Below, one piece after another: positions 9,332-19,231 of a DNA stretch of 64,000 nt. The notes under the pieces are model-generated. The model saw only the letters and a list, made by a program, of their open reading frames with translations, was not told the DNA's origin and did no database searches. The translations under genes and the position numbers were made by a program. This DNA is from Rubrivivax sp. Lineage in GTDB: Bacteria > Pseudomonadota > Gammaproteobacteria > Burkholderiales > Burkholderiaceae. Numbering within the stretch: the first letter of the stretch is position 1; the number at the start of each line of letters is the position of its first letter. The stretch is from contig JAEUOZ010000039.1 of the NCBI GenBank assembly GCA_016790225.1, forward strand, positions 23,762 to 87,761. The letters are read 5' to 3'.

Positions 9332-11788
9332 ATGTGGCAGAGCTACCTCCTGATCGCCCTGCGCTCGCTGGCGCGCCAGCGCCTGTTCAGCGCCATCAAC
9401 ATCGCCGGTCTGGCCGCGGGCATGGCCGCCGGCCTGCTGATGGCGATCTGGGTGGGCCACGAATCGCGGCATGACCGCTGGGTGCCGCAAGCGGAGCAGG
9501 TCTTCGTCGTGCAGTCGCGCACGCAGTACCCGGGCCGCCCGCTGCAGACCTGGCGCCATGCCCCGGCGCCCATGCTGCCCGCGCTGGGGCAGGACTTCGC
9601 GCCCCAGGTGCAGGCCTACTCGCGATACATCACCGGCTCGCGCACGATGCGGGTGGGCGATCAGCTGGCCAACCAGACGCTCGCGCTGGTCGATCCCGGC
9701 TTCTTCGACGTGCTGCCCTGGCCCGTGCTGGAAGGCAGCACCGATCAGGCCCTGCGCCAGCCCAACCAGCTGGTCGTCACGCCCCGCTTCGTGCGCCGCT
9801 GGTTCGGCGAGGGGCCGGCCGTCGGCCGCACGGTGATGGTCACCATCAGGGGCGAGCCGCGCAGCTTCACCGTGGCCGCGGTGCTTCAGCCGCTGCCCAA
9901 CGCCTCGCTCTTCGATTTCGAGGTGATCTCGCGGCTGGATCCGCAGGAGATGCCCAGCCCTCAAGCTCTGGAGTCCTGGGGTGCCTTCAGCGCGCTGTCG
10001 GTGGTGCGGCTTCGATCGGCGGCCGATGCGAAGCTGATCGAGGCCGGCGCCGAGGCCTTCGTCGGCAAACATGCGGAGCTCTTCCTGAAGCTGGACAACG
10101 GGTTCTGGTACCGGCCGATCCTGGTGCCGCTCACCCGAACCTACCTCAGTCCGGTGGATGTTGGCGGGCCGGGCAAGGCGCCCGGAGACGCCGCGCTGGT
10201 GGCCGCCGTGGCGGCCATCGGTCTTCTGGTGCTGGCGATTGCCACCATCACCTACGTCAACCTGGCCACCGCGCGGCTGTCGCTGCGCGCCCGCGAGGTG
10301 GGCCTGCGCAAGACGCTGGGCGCCACGCGCGGGCAGCTGGTGGCGCAGTTTCTGGTGGAGAGCACCGTGCTGGCGGCGGTCTCGGGCGTGGTGGCGCTGG
10401 CGCTGGTGGAGCTGGCGCTGCCGCTGTTCAACGGCCTGCTCGGCCAGCAGCTGGCGCTGCGCTACTTCGGCGCCGAGGGTGTGCTGGCGCCGCTGGCGGC
10501 GATGGTGCTGGCCGTGGGCTTGCTGGGCGGCTGGCATCCCGCGCTGGTGCTCTCGCGGCTGCAGCCTCGCCAGGCCCTGCTGGGCGAGGGCGCCGCCGGG
10601 CCGGGCACGCGCCTGCGCCAGGGCCTGGTCATCGGCCAGTTTGCGATCGCCGTCGGCCTGATCGCCTGCACGCTGGTGATCCATGCGCAGCTGTCGCACC
10701 TGCGCAGTGCCGATCTGGGCTACCGGCCTGAGGGCATGGTGACGCTCAGCGGGCTCAACCGCACCGAGGTCAAGCCGCAGCAGCAGAGCCTGCTGCAGGC
10801 GATGCAGCGCGTGCCGGGCGTGAGCGCCGCGACGCTCAGCATGTTCGACCCCACCAACAGCGGCATCTCTCGCCAGCCGGTCTATCTGGCCGGCGTACCC
10901 GAGGCGCAGTCGCCGCAGGTGAGCGTGCAGCCTGTGGACTGGGACTACCTGGCGACCTACGGCGCGCGGCTGCTCGCCGGGCGCGAACTGCGTCGCGATG
11001 CGGGCGGCGACAACGTCGATGCACTGAGCGAGCAGGAAATCCTGCAGCGCGGCGTGAACGTGATGATCAACCGTTCAGCGCTGAGCTTCTTCGGCACCAA
11101 TGATCCGCAGGCGGCCGTGGGGCGCAGTTTTCAGCTCGGCCAGCCGCCGGGGCGCTACACCGCCACGGTGGTCGGCGTGCTCGAAGACATCCGCCTGCGG
11201 GGCCCCACTGACAAGCCCGAAGCCACGCTCTACGCGCGCGACCCGGCGCATTCGGTGGCGATGACACTGCGCTTTGCCGGCGTGCCCGCGGCGCAGATGC
11301 TCAAGGATCTGGAGGCCGTGTGGCGCGAGCGCTTTCCGCAGACACCGTTTGCCGCGCGATGGGTGGAGGACGCCCTCGCCGACAACCTGCAGGCCGGGCA
11401 GCGCACCGGCCACCTGCTGGCGCTGTTTGCCGGCCTGGCGATCCTGCTGTGCGCGCTGGGCCTCTACGGGCTGGCAGTCTTCACGGCGGAGCGCCGCACG
11501 CGCGAGATCGGCCTGCGCAAGCTGATGGGGGCCCAGGTGCCCGACATCCTGCGCCTGCTGCTGTGGCAGTTCAGCCGCCCGGTGCTGATCGCCCTGCTGC
11601 TGGCGGCCCCGGTGACGGCCTGGATCGCACGCGACTGGCTGGCCCAGTTTGACCTGCGGATCACGCTGACTCCTTGGCCCTTCCTCGCCGCTGGCGCCCT
11701 GGCCTTGCTGGTCGCCTGGGCCACCGTCGCCCTGCACGCCCTGAAAGTGGCCCGCGCCAGCCCGGTGCTGGCGCTGCGGCACGAGTGA
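9332..11788 (+). CDS. MacB/FtsX-type ABC transporter permease
   Basis: This 818-residue permease has an N-terminal membrane segment (INIAGLAAGMAAGLLMAIWV) and a large extracytoplasmic MacB-type domain. Two FtsX modules follow, each with the coupling motif REVGLRKTLGATRGQLVAQF (near residue 325) and REIGLRKLMGAQVPDILRLL (near residue 725). The length and duplicated FtsX region match permeases that work as one long chain with a LolD-like ATPase and a HlyD-like adaptor. GGAGAG lies before the ATG. The divergent GAFTDA regulator and its kinase are the likely controllers. Confidence 0.9.
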   Translation: MWQSYLLIALRSLARQRLFSAINIAGLAAGMAAGLLMAIWVGHESRHDRWVPQAEQVFVVQSRTQYPGRPLQTWRHAPAPMLPALGQDFAPQVQAYSRYITGSRTMRVGDQLANQTLALVDPGFFDVLPWPVLEGSTDQALRQPNQLVVTPRFVRRWFGEGPAVGRTVMVTIRGEPRSFTVAAVLQPLPNASLFDFEVISRLDPQEMPSPQALESWGAFSALSVVRLRSAADAKLIEAGAEAFVGKHAELFLKLDNGFWYRPILVPLTRTYLSPVDVGGPGKAPGDAALVAAVAAIGLLVLAIATITYVNLATARLSLRAREVGLRKTLGATRGQLVAQFLVESTVLAAVSGVVALALVELALPLFNGLLGQQLALRYFGAEGVLAPLAAMVLAVGLLGGWHPALVLSRLQPRQALLGEGAAGPGTRLRQGLVIGQFAIAVGLIACTLVIHAQLSHLRSADLGYRPEGMVTLSGLNRTEVKPQQQSLLQAMQRVPGVSAATLSMFDPTNSGISRQPVYLAGVPEAQSPQVSVQPVDWDYLATYGARLLAGRELRRDAGGDNVDALSEQEILQRGVNVMINRSALSFFGTNDPQAAVGRSFQLGQPPGRYTATVVGVLEDIRLRGPTDKPEATLYARDPAHSVAMTLRFAGVPAAQMLKDLEAVWRERFPQTPFAARWVEDALADNLQAGQRTGHLLALFAGLAILLCALGLYGLAVFTAERRTREIGLRKLMGAQVPDILRLLLWQFSRPVLIALLLAAPVTAWIARDWLAQFDLRITLTPWPFLAAGALALLVAWATVALHALKVARASPVLALRHE

Positions 11789-11797
11789 AGGGCGTCG

Positions 11798-13009
11798 TCA
11801 CGCCCTCGGGCGTACCAGCGCCCAGCACAGCCAGGGCAGCAGCACCGGGGTGATGTCGGCCTGCTGCATCGGCATCCAGCGCTGCAGCCACTCGCGCAGC
11901 AGCAACAGGACCGTCAGGCCCAGCGCCACGCGCAGGAGGGGCCAACGCAGGTGCTGCGCCAGCACCAGCACACTCCCGACCCAGAACAGATCCCACATCA
12001 GGGCCAGGCTGTGCTGTGGCCGATGGCTGGACAGCAGCGCGTCCAGCGGCAGCCCGTTCAGCGCTGCGGGCGTGGCTGACCACTGCCAGGGCAGCAGCGC
12101 CGAGACCAGCGCAACCAGGGCCACCGCCACCAGCATCAGCCGGTCGGCACGCGCGGCGGTCCAGTGCCAGCTCAGTGCCCCCAGGACCACGCCCACCAGC
12201 CAGCCCAGCAGGTGCGAGACCCAGGACGAAGGGTGCACGAAGACAAACTGCCCCAGCAGCGCCAGCAGGGGCAGGGCCGGCACCAGCGCGGCCCGCCAGG
12301 GCGCGTTGCGCACGAGGTGCAGCACCAGCGCAGCACCCAGGGCCGGCGCCAGCGCCGCGAGCGTGTCGGCCTGGGCCACACGATCCAGTTCGCGCCAGGT
12401 CTGCCGCACCATCGCGCCACTCAGCACCGGCAGCAGCGGCCACCAGGCGATGGCCAGCCACAGCAGCGCCATCCACAGGCCTGCCCGGTGTGGCGCACGC
12501 CACAGCCGCAGCAGTGCGGACAGCGGTGGCTGCAGCGCCGCGGCCAGCGGCAGACCCATCAGCAGGCCGGCCGCGTTCCAGATCACGTCCGAGAACGCCG
12601 GGCTGCGCCGCGGCAGCCAGATCTGCAGCACCTGCAGCGCAAACGCAAACAGCACGCCGGCAGCCAGCACCAGCGCCAGGCGTGCCGCCAGGCCCCAGGA
12701 TGTGCCGCGCAGCAGCGCCGCGCTCAGCGCCCCCACGGGCAGGAACAGCAGCACGTTGCCCAGCACATCGCCGTTGCTGGTCCACCAGGTGGACTGGTGC
12801 CAGAGCCGGTACCAGCCCGAGGCGAACGAGGCCGAGCCCTGGAACTGCCACGGGTAGAGCGAGCCGTGCGTGACGGCCAGCAGGCAGGCGGCCCACAGCC
12901 ACAGCGCCAGCCGCCGGGTGTCGGCGCCGGGCTGAGGGGCTGACGCCGTGCCTGGAGTCGCGGGCCAGCCACCGGAGCCGGGATGGGCAGAAGAAGACAT
13001 GCGGCGCAT
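11798..13009 (-). CDS. VanZ-family polytopic membrane protein
   Basis: This 403-residue protein is highly hydrophobic, with about ten predicted membrane segments. The N-terminal half carries VanZ signatures: SLYPWQFQG, SNGDVLGNVLLFLPVGALSA, LQIWLPRRSPAFSDVIWNAAG. Related proteins range from VanZ (teicoplanin resistance) to uncharacterised membrane proteins; this one is longer than VanZ itself. It faces the exporter operon, whose stop is only 9 bp away, so the two transcripts converge. The start is ATG 13009; an ATG nine bases downstream (13000) is equally possible. Confidence 0.75.
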   Translation of the reverse strand: MRRMSSSAHPGSGGWPATPGTASAPQPGADTRRLALWLWAACLLAVTHGSLYPWQFQGSASFASGWYRLWHQSTWWTSNGDVLGNVLLFLPVGALSAALLRGTSWGLAARLALVLAAGVLFAFALQVLQIWLPRRSPAFSDVIWNAAGLLMGLPLAAALQPPLSALLRLWRAPHRAGLWMALLWLAIAWWPLLPVLSGAMVRQTWRELDRVAQADTLAALAPALGAALVLHLVRNAPWRAALVPALPLLALLGQFVFVHPSSWVSHLLGWLVGVVLGALSWHWTAARADRLMLVAVALVALVSALLPWQWSATPAALNGLPLDALLSSHRPQHSLALMWDLFWVGSVLVLAQHLRWPLLRVALGLTVLLLLREWLQRWMPMQQADITPVLLPWLCWALVRPRA

Positions 13010-13018
13010 TGTCCGATC

Positions 13019-13198
13019 GGGCGCAGCCCGGCCCTGGGGGTGGTCTCAAGCCAATGTGGCTTTGCCACTTGGCTTGAACCCCCGCGGGGGGCGGGCTGGG
13101 CGCAGCCCAGCCCTGGGGGCGGTCTCAAGCCAATGTGGCTTTGCCACTTGGCTTGAACCCCCGTGGGGGGCGGGCTGGGCGCAGCCCGGCCCTGGGGG
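13019..13198. repeat. 79-bp tandem repeat (2.3 copies) with a strong hairpin in each unit
   Basis: The unit starting GGGCGCAGCCC occurs at 13019 and 13098 and as a 22-bp partial copy at 13177, a constant period of 79 bp. Each full unit holds TCAAGCCAA and TTGGCTTGA as outer arms, plus GTGGC and GCCAC as inner arms around TTT (13046-13077 and 13125-13156), with one unpaired T. It fills the gap between the VanZ-like gene start and the malQ stop. It resembles REP-type palindromic repeats and could act as a transcription or mRNA-end element for malQ. Confidence 0.85.
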
Positions 13199-13201
13199 CA
13201 G

Positions 13202-14749
13202 TCAGTACCTGGGCAGGGCCGCCTTCTTCGGCACCGGAATGCCCAACAGTTCAAACGAGCCCCGGCCGCTGGCGGCGGTCAGCAGGCCCAGCACGCGCCC
13301 GGGTTCCTGGCCCACCATCGGCCAGTCGAAGCGCCAGGCCCAGTTGCTGCCGCCCAGCGTGCCCGGCGTATTCATGCGGTGTTCGCTGCCCAGGCCCAGC
13401 ACATCCTGCATCGGGAAGATCGCCAGATTGGCCACGGAGTTCAGCGCGGCGCGGATCATCGCCCAGTGCACGTCGTGGGCGCCACAGGCCAGGTAGGTGC
13501 CGCAGAAGCGGCGCTCGCTCTCCTTGGCGTTGTCCCACCAGCCGCGCGCGGTGTCGTTGTCGTGCGTGCCGCTGTAGACGACCACGTTGCGCTCGTAGCT
13601 GTGCGGCAGGAATTCATGCTCGCCGTCGCCGCCGAAGGCAAACTGCAGGATCTTCATGCCGGGGTAGCCCAGCGCCTGGCGCAGCTGGTGCACGTCCTCG
13701 GTGATGAAACCCAGGTCTTCGGCCACGATGGGCAGCTCGCCCAGCGCGGCGGCGATGGCATCGAACAGCGGCTGGGCCGGGCCCCTGAGCCAGCGGCCTT
13801 CCTGCGCCGTGGGGCTGCTGGACGGGATCTCCCAGTAGCCGGCAAAGCCGCGGAAGTGATCGATGCGGAAGGCATCGGCCTGGTGCAGCATGCGCCGCAC
13901 GCGGGCCGTCCACCAGGCGTAGCCCTCGTCGGCCATGCGCTGCCAGCGGTACAGCGGATTGCCCCAGCGCTGGCCCATCGGGCCCAGCTCATCGGGCGGC
14001 ACGCCGGCCACGACCGTCGGCTGGAACTGGTCGTCCAGCTCGTACAGATCGGGGCGTGACCAGCAATCCGCGCTGTGGTGCGCGATGAAGATCGGCAGAT
14101 CGCCCATGATGTGGATGCCGCGCGCATTGCAGTACTGCTTGAGCGCCACGCACTGCGTGTCGAAGCACCACTGCACGAAGCACCAGAACTGCATCTCGCG
14201 TGCGTGCAGCTGGCGCGCCGCAAGCAGTGCCTTGGGCTCGCGGCGCGCCAGCGCCGGATCCCAATCCCACCAGGCGCGGCCGTCATGCGCGGTTTCCAGC
14301 GCCATGAACATCGCGTAGTCGTCCAGCCAGCTGGCTTCGCGCTCGCACCAGGCTTCGAACGCGGCACGCTCGGCCGCATCGGCGCGGGCTTCGAAGCCGG
14401 CCGCCGCGGCACGCAGCTGCAGCAGTCGCCAGGGCACGACACGGGCAAAGTTCGCTCGCCGGGCCTCGAAGCCGTCCTCGGGCAGCTGCGGCTCGGTGAG
14501 CCAGCCGCGGGCCACCAGCGGCTCCAGCGCCACCATCAGCGGGCTGCCGGCAAAGGCGCTGACGCTCTGGTAGGGCGAGTCTCCCGGCCCGATGGGCGTG
14601 GTGGGCAGCCATTGCCAGATCCGCTGGCCGCAGGACTGCAGCCAATCGGCAAAGTGATAGGCGGCCGGGCCGAAGTCACCGATGCCGTGCGGCCCGGGCA
14701 GGGAACTGATGTGCAGCAGCACGCCGGCGGCGCGTTGGTGGAGGTTCAT
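13202..14749 (-). CDS. malQ: 4-alpha-glucanotransferase (amylomaltase)
   Basis: This 515-residue cytoplasmic GH77 enzyme transfers maltosyl and longer units between maltodextrins and releases glucose. The sequence shows AAGVLLHISSLPGPHGIGDF at the start, WQWLPTTPIGPGDSPYQS, the nucleophile region ADAFRIDHFRGFAGYWEI, the acid/base region LPIVAEDLGFITEDV and VVYSGTHDNDTARGWW, all conserved in MalQ. It is the last gene of the leftward glgB-glgX-malQ set, about 107 bp after glgX. The stop abuts the 79-bp hairpin repeat. The start at MNLHQRAAG has a weak Shine-Dalgarno sequence. Confidence 0.95.
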   Translation of the reverse strand: MNLHQRAAGVLLHISSLPGPHGIGDFGPAAYHFADWLQSCGQRIWQWLPTTPIGPGDSPYQSVSAFAGSPLMVALEPLVARGWLTEPQLPEDGFEARRANFARVVPWRLLQLRAAAAGFEARADAAERAAFEAWCEREASWLDDYAMFMALETAHDGRAWWDWDPALARREPKALLAARQLHAREMQFWCFVQWCFDTQCVALKQYCNARGIHIMGDLPIFIAHHSADCWSRPDLYELDDQFQPTVVAGVPPDELGPMGQRWGNPLYRWQRMADEGYAWWTARVRRMLHQADAFRIDHFRGFAGYWEIPSSSPTAQEGRWLRGPAQPLFDAIAAALGELPIVAEDLGFITEDVHQLRQALGYPGMKILQFAFGGDGEHEFLPHSYERNVVVYSGTHDNDTARGWWDNAKESERRFCGTYLACGAHDVHWAMIRAALNSVANLAIFPMQDVLGLGSEHRMNTPGTLGGSNWAWRFDWPMVGQEPGRVLGLLTAASGRGSFELLGIPVPKKAALPRY

Positions 14750-14856
14750 GGGTCTCGATCCGTTGAAGTGGGCCGTCAGAGAAATGTCGGGCAGGAGGCC
14801 AGGGCTGCAGGGCAAAGGGTGCCAGGGGTGCCAGGGGTACCGGGAACGGGCCGGGC

Positions 14857-16983
14857 TCAGGCCGCCGCGGCGGCGGGTGTGCCGGCGCGCAGCACGGCCA
14901 GGCCGTGCGGGCCCAGCAGGAAGGGGCTCTCCACGGCCGTGCCCGGTGTTGCGAGCTGCGTGCTGTCCAGCGCCACGCTCCACAGGCGCCCTGCGCCGGC
15001 AGGCAAGACGAAGCGCTGCGCCACCGGCAGCGGGTTGAAGGCGATGAAGAGCACACGGCTGCCGGCATTCAGGCGCACGAGTTCGTCGCTGGTGGGCGCC
15101 TCGATGCGGCAGGCCAGCGCACCGGGCGTGCCCTGCTGCCATTCGGCCACGCTGAGCTCGCGGCCTTCGGGTGCGGTCCAGCGCATCAGCGGCTCGATCA
15201 GCGGCATGGCGTGGGCGCTGGCCGGGCGGAACCACAGCGGATGGCGCAGCAGCGGTTCGGCGCGGCGCAGGGCGGTGAGCTCGGCCACGAAGGCGGCAAA
15301 GCCATGGTCGGCGCGCGCCCAGTCGAGCCAGCCGGTGGGATTGTCCTGGTTCCAGGCGTTGTTGTTGCCCTGCTGGCTGTTGAGGATCTCGTCGCCGGCG
15401 TTGAGCATGGGCGTGCCCTGGGCCAGCAGCAGCGTGGCCATCAGCGATCGCCGCACGCGTGCGCGCCGCTCCAGCACGGCTGCGTCGGTACTGGGCCCTT
15501 CGCTGCCCAGGTTGTGGCAGGCCTCGTTGTCGCGGCCGTCGGCGTTGTTCTCGCCGTTGGCGTGGTTGCGCTTGCCGGAGTAACTGGTGAAATCCGCCAA
15601 CGTGAAGCCGTCGTGCGCGGCGATGAAGTTCACGCTTGCCGTGGGCTTGCGCTGGCGGTGGTGGAAGAGGTCATCGGAGGCCGCGAAGCGCCGCGCAAAG
15701 TCCCCCCGGCTGGCGGGCAGCCCCAGCCAGAAGTGGCGCACGGTGTCGCGGAACCGGTCGTTCCACTCCAGCCAGCGGGTGGGGAACTGCCCCACGCGGT
15801 AGCCGTCAGGCCCGCTGTCCCAGGCCTCGGCGATCAGCCGCGTGCGCGTCAGCACCGGATCCTGCGCAGCGGCGCCAAAGATCGGCGCGCGCGGGTCGAA
15901 GTGGGTCTGCATGCGCCCGATCACCGGCGCCAGATCGAAGCGGAAGCCATCGACGCCCATCTCCTTGGCCCACCAGCGCAGCGAATCCAGCACGAACTGC
16001 GTCACGCGCGGGTGCGCCACGTTCAGCGTATTGCCGCAACCCGTCCAGTTGAGGCTGCGCCCGCTGCCGGGCTCCAGCCGGTACCAGCTGGCCTGATCCA
16101 GGCCGCGAAAGCTCAGCGAGGCGCCGCGCTCGTCACCTTCGGCCGTGTGGTTGTAGACCACGTCCAGCAGCACCTCGATGCCGTGGTGGTGCAGCGTGGC
16201 CACCATGCGGCGGAACTCCTCGTTGATCGACGAGGGGTCGTGCGGATGCAGCGCAAAGCGCGGATCGGGGCAGAAGAAGCCCAGCGTGTTGTAGCCCCAG
16301 TGGTTGATCAGGCCCTTGGGGCCGAGAAAGGGCTCGTCCAGGTGGTAGTGCACCGGCAGCAACTCGATCGCCGTGACGCCCAGTCGCTTGAAGTGGGCGA
16401 TGGCCGCCGGGTGCGCCAGCGCCGAATAGGTGCCGCGCAGCACGGGCGGGATGTCAGGGTGCTGTGCCGAGAAGCTCTTGACGTGCAGCTCGTAGATGAC
16501 CAGATCGCGCTCGGCGTGGCGCGGAGCCTTGAGCCAGCCCGCCGAGGTCTGCGGCGGCGGCGCCACGCGCGCCTTCAGGGCCCAGGCGGCGTTGTCGCGC
16601 TCGTCGGGGCGGCCCTCGGCCGTGGCGGCCTGATGTTCAGGGCGCCACTCATGGCGGCCGAGGATCTCCCGCGCGCAGGGGTCCAGCAGCAGCTTGTGCG
16701 GGTTGAAGCGGTGGCCGGCACGCGGCTCCCAGGGGCCGTGCGCGCGCAGCCCGTAGACCAGGCCGGGCCCGGCACCGGGCAGAAAGCCGTGCCAGATGCC
16801 GTCCAGCGGGCCGTGCAGCGGCCAGCGGTGCAGCTCGCGCTGGCCTTCGGCGTCGAAGACGCACCACTCGATGCGCGTGGCGTGTTCGGAGAATACGGCG
16901 ATATTGACGCCGCCGTCGCGTGCCAGCGTTCCCAGCGGGGCATCGCGGCCTTCCTGCAGAGAGGTCGGGGGTCCAGGGATCAT
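14857..16983 (-). CDS. glgX: Glycogen debranching enzyme GlgX
   Basis: This 708-residue enzyme hydrolyses alpha-1,6 branches in phosphorylase-trimmed glycogen. It has the N-terminal CBM48-type domain (GVNIAVFSEHATRIEWCVFD) and a GH13 barrel with VVYNHTAEGDERG, nucleophile region GVDGFRFDLAPVIGRM, acid region TRLIAEAWDSGPDGY and NFIAAHDGFTLADFTSY. The isoamylase-type C-terminus follows (GDEILNSQQGNNNAWNQDN). Its ATG overlaps the promoter-free junction 4 bp after the glgB stop, so it is translationally close to glgB. Length and motifs are normal for GlgX. Confidence 0.95.
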   Translation of the reverse strand: MIPGPPTSLQEGRDAPLGTLARDGGVNIAVFSEHATRIEWCVFDAEGQRELHRWPLHGPLDGIWHGFLPGAGPGLVYGLRAHGPWEPRAGHRFNPHKLLLDPCAREILGRHEWRPEHQAATAEGRPDERDNAAWALKARVAPPPQTSAGWLKAPRHAERDLVIYELHVKSFSAQHPDIPPVLRGTYSALAHPAAIAHFKRLGVTAIELLPVHYHLDEPFLGPKGLINHWGYNTLGFFCPDPRFALHPHDPSSINEEFRRMVATLHHHGIEVLLDVVYNHTAEGDERGASLSFRGLDQASWYRLEPGSGRSLNWTGCGNTLNVAHPRVTQFVLDSLRWWAKEMGVDGFRFDLAPVIGRMQTHFDPRAPIFGAAAQDPVLTRTRLIAEAWDSGPDGYRVGQFPTRWLEWNDRFRDTVRHFWLGLPASRGDFARRFAASDDLFHHRQRKPTASVNFIAAHDGFTLADFTSYSGKRNHANGENNADGRDNEACHNLGSEGPSTDAAVLERRARVRRSLMATLLLAQGTPMLNAGDEILNSQQGNNNAWNQDNPTGWLDWARADHGFAAFVAELTALRRAEPLLRHPLWFRPASAHAMPLIEPLMRWTAPEGRELSVAEWQQGTPGALACRIEAPTSDELVRLNAGSRVLFIAFNPLPVAQRFVLPAGAGRLWSVALDSTQLATPGTAVESPFLLGPHGLAVLRAGTPAAAAA

Positions 16984-16987
16984 GGTC

Positions 16988-19192
16988 TCAGGCGGGCACC
17001 AGGAACAGCGTGGCCAGCGGCGGCAGGTTCAGCACCAGGCTGGCTGCATGGCCCTGCGCCGGCAGGGGCTCGGCGATCAGCAGGGCCTCGCCGTTGCCGA
17101 GGTTGCTGCCGCCATAGAAGGCGGAGTCGGAATTCAGGGCTTCGCGCCAGGCCGCGCCGGGCTGGCCCTCGGGCGCCGGCAGGCCCAGGCGGAAGCCTTC
17201 GCGCGGCACGGGCGTGAAGTTGCACACCACGATCACGCTGCGGCCTTCGCCATCGCGTCGCACCCAGCTGAGGATCGACTGCTCCCGGTCCTGCGCATCG
17301 ATCCACTGGAAACCGGCGCCGTCGCTGTCCAGCCGGTGCAGCGCCGCGTGGGCGCGGTAGAGCTGGTTCAGGTCGCGCACCCAGCGCTGGATGCCGGCAT
17401 GGCGCTCGTCCTGCAGCTGGCCCCAGGGCAGCTCGACATCGTGGTTCCACTCCTGCGGCTGGCCCCATTCCTGGCCCATGAAGAGCAGCTTCTTGCCCGG
17501 GTGGCCCCACATGAAGCCGTAGTAGGCGCGCAGGTTGGCGCGCGCCTGCCAATCGTCGCCCGGCATGCGGCCCAGCAGCGAGCCCTTGCCATGCACGACC
17601 TCGTCGTGGCTGAGCGGCAGCACGAAGTTCTCGCTGAACGCATACACCAGGCCGAAGGTCATCAGGTCATGGTGCCAGCGGCGGTGGACCGGATCCTCCT
17701 TCATGTAGCGCAGCGTGTCGTTCATCCAGCCCATGTTCCATTTGTAGTGGAATCCCAGGCCGCCGGCATAGGTGGGGGCGCTGACGCCCGGGAAGGCGGT
17801 GGATTCCTCCGCCAGGGTGACGGCGCCCGGGCACTGGCTGCCGATGATTTCATTCGTTCGCTTCAGCAGCGCGATGGCCTCCAGGTTCTCGCGTCCGCCG
17901 TGCACGTTGGGGATCCACTGGCCATCGCTGCGCGAGTAGTCGCGGTAGAGCATGGAGGCCACCGCGTCCACGCGCAGGCCGTCCGCGCCACCGCACTCCA
18001 CCCAGTACAGCGCGCTGCCGGTGAGGAAGTTCTGCACCTCGCGCCGGCCGAAGTTGTAGATCAGCGTGTTCCAGTCGCGGTGGAAGCCTTCCTTCGGATC
18101 CGCATACTCGTAAAGCGCCGTGCCGTCGAACTGCGCCAGGCCATGCGCATCGGAAGGAAAGTGTGCCGGCACCCAATCGAGGATCAGGCCCAGCCCGGCC
18201 TCGTGGCAGGCCTGCACGAAGCGCGCGAAGCCCTCGGGCGGGCCAAAGCGGGAGGTCGGTGCATACAGACCCAGCGCCTGGTAGCCCCAGGAGCCGTCGA
18301 ACGGGTGTTCGGTGATCGGCAGCAGTTCCAGGTGCGTGAAGCCCAGATCGGCCGCATAACGCGGCAACGCAGCGGCGAGATCGTCCCAGCTGTGGAAGCG
18401 GCCATCCGGGTGGCGGCGCCAGGAGCCCAGGTGCACTTCGTAGATGGAGACCGGCGCGGTGCGCGCGTTGGCTTGCGCACGGCCCGCGGGCAGCGTGCGC
18501 CTCGGCGGCAGCGGGGCGGTCACGAGGCTCGCGTTGTCGGGCCGCATCTGCGCGCCGCGCGCATAAGGATCGCACTTCAGCGCCAGCAGCTCGCCGGCAT
18601 GGGTGCGGATCTCGTACTTGTAGGCGTCGCCCGGTACCACGCCGGGCACGAAGAGCTCCCACAGGCCCGAGGCCCCGCGCGAGCGCATCGGGTGGCGTCG
18701 GCCGTCCCAGCCGTTGAAGCTGCCCACCACGCTCACGCGCGCCGCATTGGGTGCCCAGACCGCAAAGCGCACGCCGTCGATCGCGTACTCCGCCTCGCCC
18801 AGCGTCAGCGGGTGTGCGCCCAGGGCCTCGAAGGGCCGCAGGTGCGTGCCTTCGGCCAGCAGGTGCAGATCCAGATCGCCGATCAGCGGGCCGTAGCGGT
18901 AGGGATCTCCGGTGACGCTGCGATGGCCATCGTCCCAGAGGATGCGCAGCCGGTAATCGAAGGGCTTGCGCCGCCGCGGCAGCAGGGCCTCGAAGAGCGG
19001 CGTTCCCTCCCGCGGCAGCATCTGCGCCACCTTGCGCCCGCTGCGGGTGTCGTGCAGCACGACCTGCGAAGCCTGCGGCAGCAGGGTGCGCACCCAGAGG
19101 TAGCCCTCGGCGTCGGCGTGCATGCCCAGCACCGAGAAAGGATCGGGGTGGGCGCCCTGCAGGAGCAGGTCCAGGTCGGTGTCGGCGAGCAT
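16988..19192 (-). CDS. glgB: 1,4-alpha-glucan branching enzyme GlgB
   Basis: This 734-residue enzyme makes alpha-1,6 branches in glycogen. It shows the GlgB N-terminus (ADTDLDLLLQGAHPDPFSVLG), CBM48 (VRFAVWAPNAARVSVVGSFN), then GSWGYQALGLYAPTSRFG, nucleophile region GADGLRVDAVASMLYRDYSR, acid LAEESTAFPGVS and LPLSHDEVVHGKGSLLGRM. ATG 19192 was chosen because MLADTD matches family starts; an in-frame GTG at 19213 is an alternative. A HexR-like operator lies 40 bp upstream. It heads the glgB-glgX-malQ set and diverges from malK. No glgA or glgC is in view. Confidence 0.95.
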   Translation of the reverse strand: MLADTDLDLLLQGAHPDPFSVLGMHADAEGYLWVRTLLPQASQVVLHDTRSGRKVAQMLPREGTPLFEALLPRRRKPFDYRLRILWDDGHRSVTGDPYRYGPLIGDLDLHLLAEGTHLRPFEALGAHPLTLGEAEYAIDGVRFAVWAPNAARVSVVGSFNGWDGRRHPMRSRGASGLWELFVPGVVPGDAYKYEIRTHAGELLALKCDPYARGAQMRPDNASLVTAPLPPRRTLPAGRAQANARTAPVSIYEVHLGSWRRHPDGRFHSWDDLAAALPRYAADLGFTHLELLPITEHPFDGSWGYQALGLYAPTSRFGPPEGFARFVQACHEAGLGLILDWVPAHFPSDAHGLAQFDGTALYEYADPKEGFHRDWNTLIYNFGRREVQNFLTGSALYWVECGGADGLRVDAVASMLYRDYSRSDGQWIPNVHGGRENLEAIALLKRTNEIIGSQCPGAVTLAEESTAFPGVSAPTYAGGLGFHYKWNMGWMNDTLRYMKEDPVHRRWHHDLMTFGLVYAFSENFVLPLSHDEVVHGKGSLLGRMPGDDWQARANLRAYYGFMWGHPGKKLLFMGQEWGQPQEWNHDVELPWGQLQDERHAGIQRWVRDLNQLYRAHAALHRLDSDGAGFQWIDAQDREQSILSWVRRDGEGRSVIVVCNFTPVPREGFRLGLPAPEGQPGAAWREALNSDSAFYGGSNLGNGEALLIAEPLPAQGHAASLVLNLPPLATLFLVPA

Positions 19193-19231
19193 CGGTGCTG
19201 CAAAGAGAGGCACCCGAAAGAGCCCTGATCG

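Noticed and set aside
13019..13198. 79-bp repeats as a CRISPR array
   Set aside because: Copies are directly adjacent and almost identical over the whole period, with no unique spacers and no cas genes.
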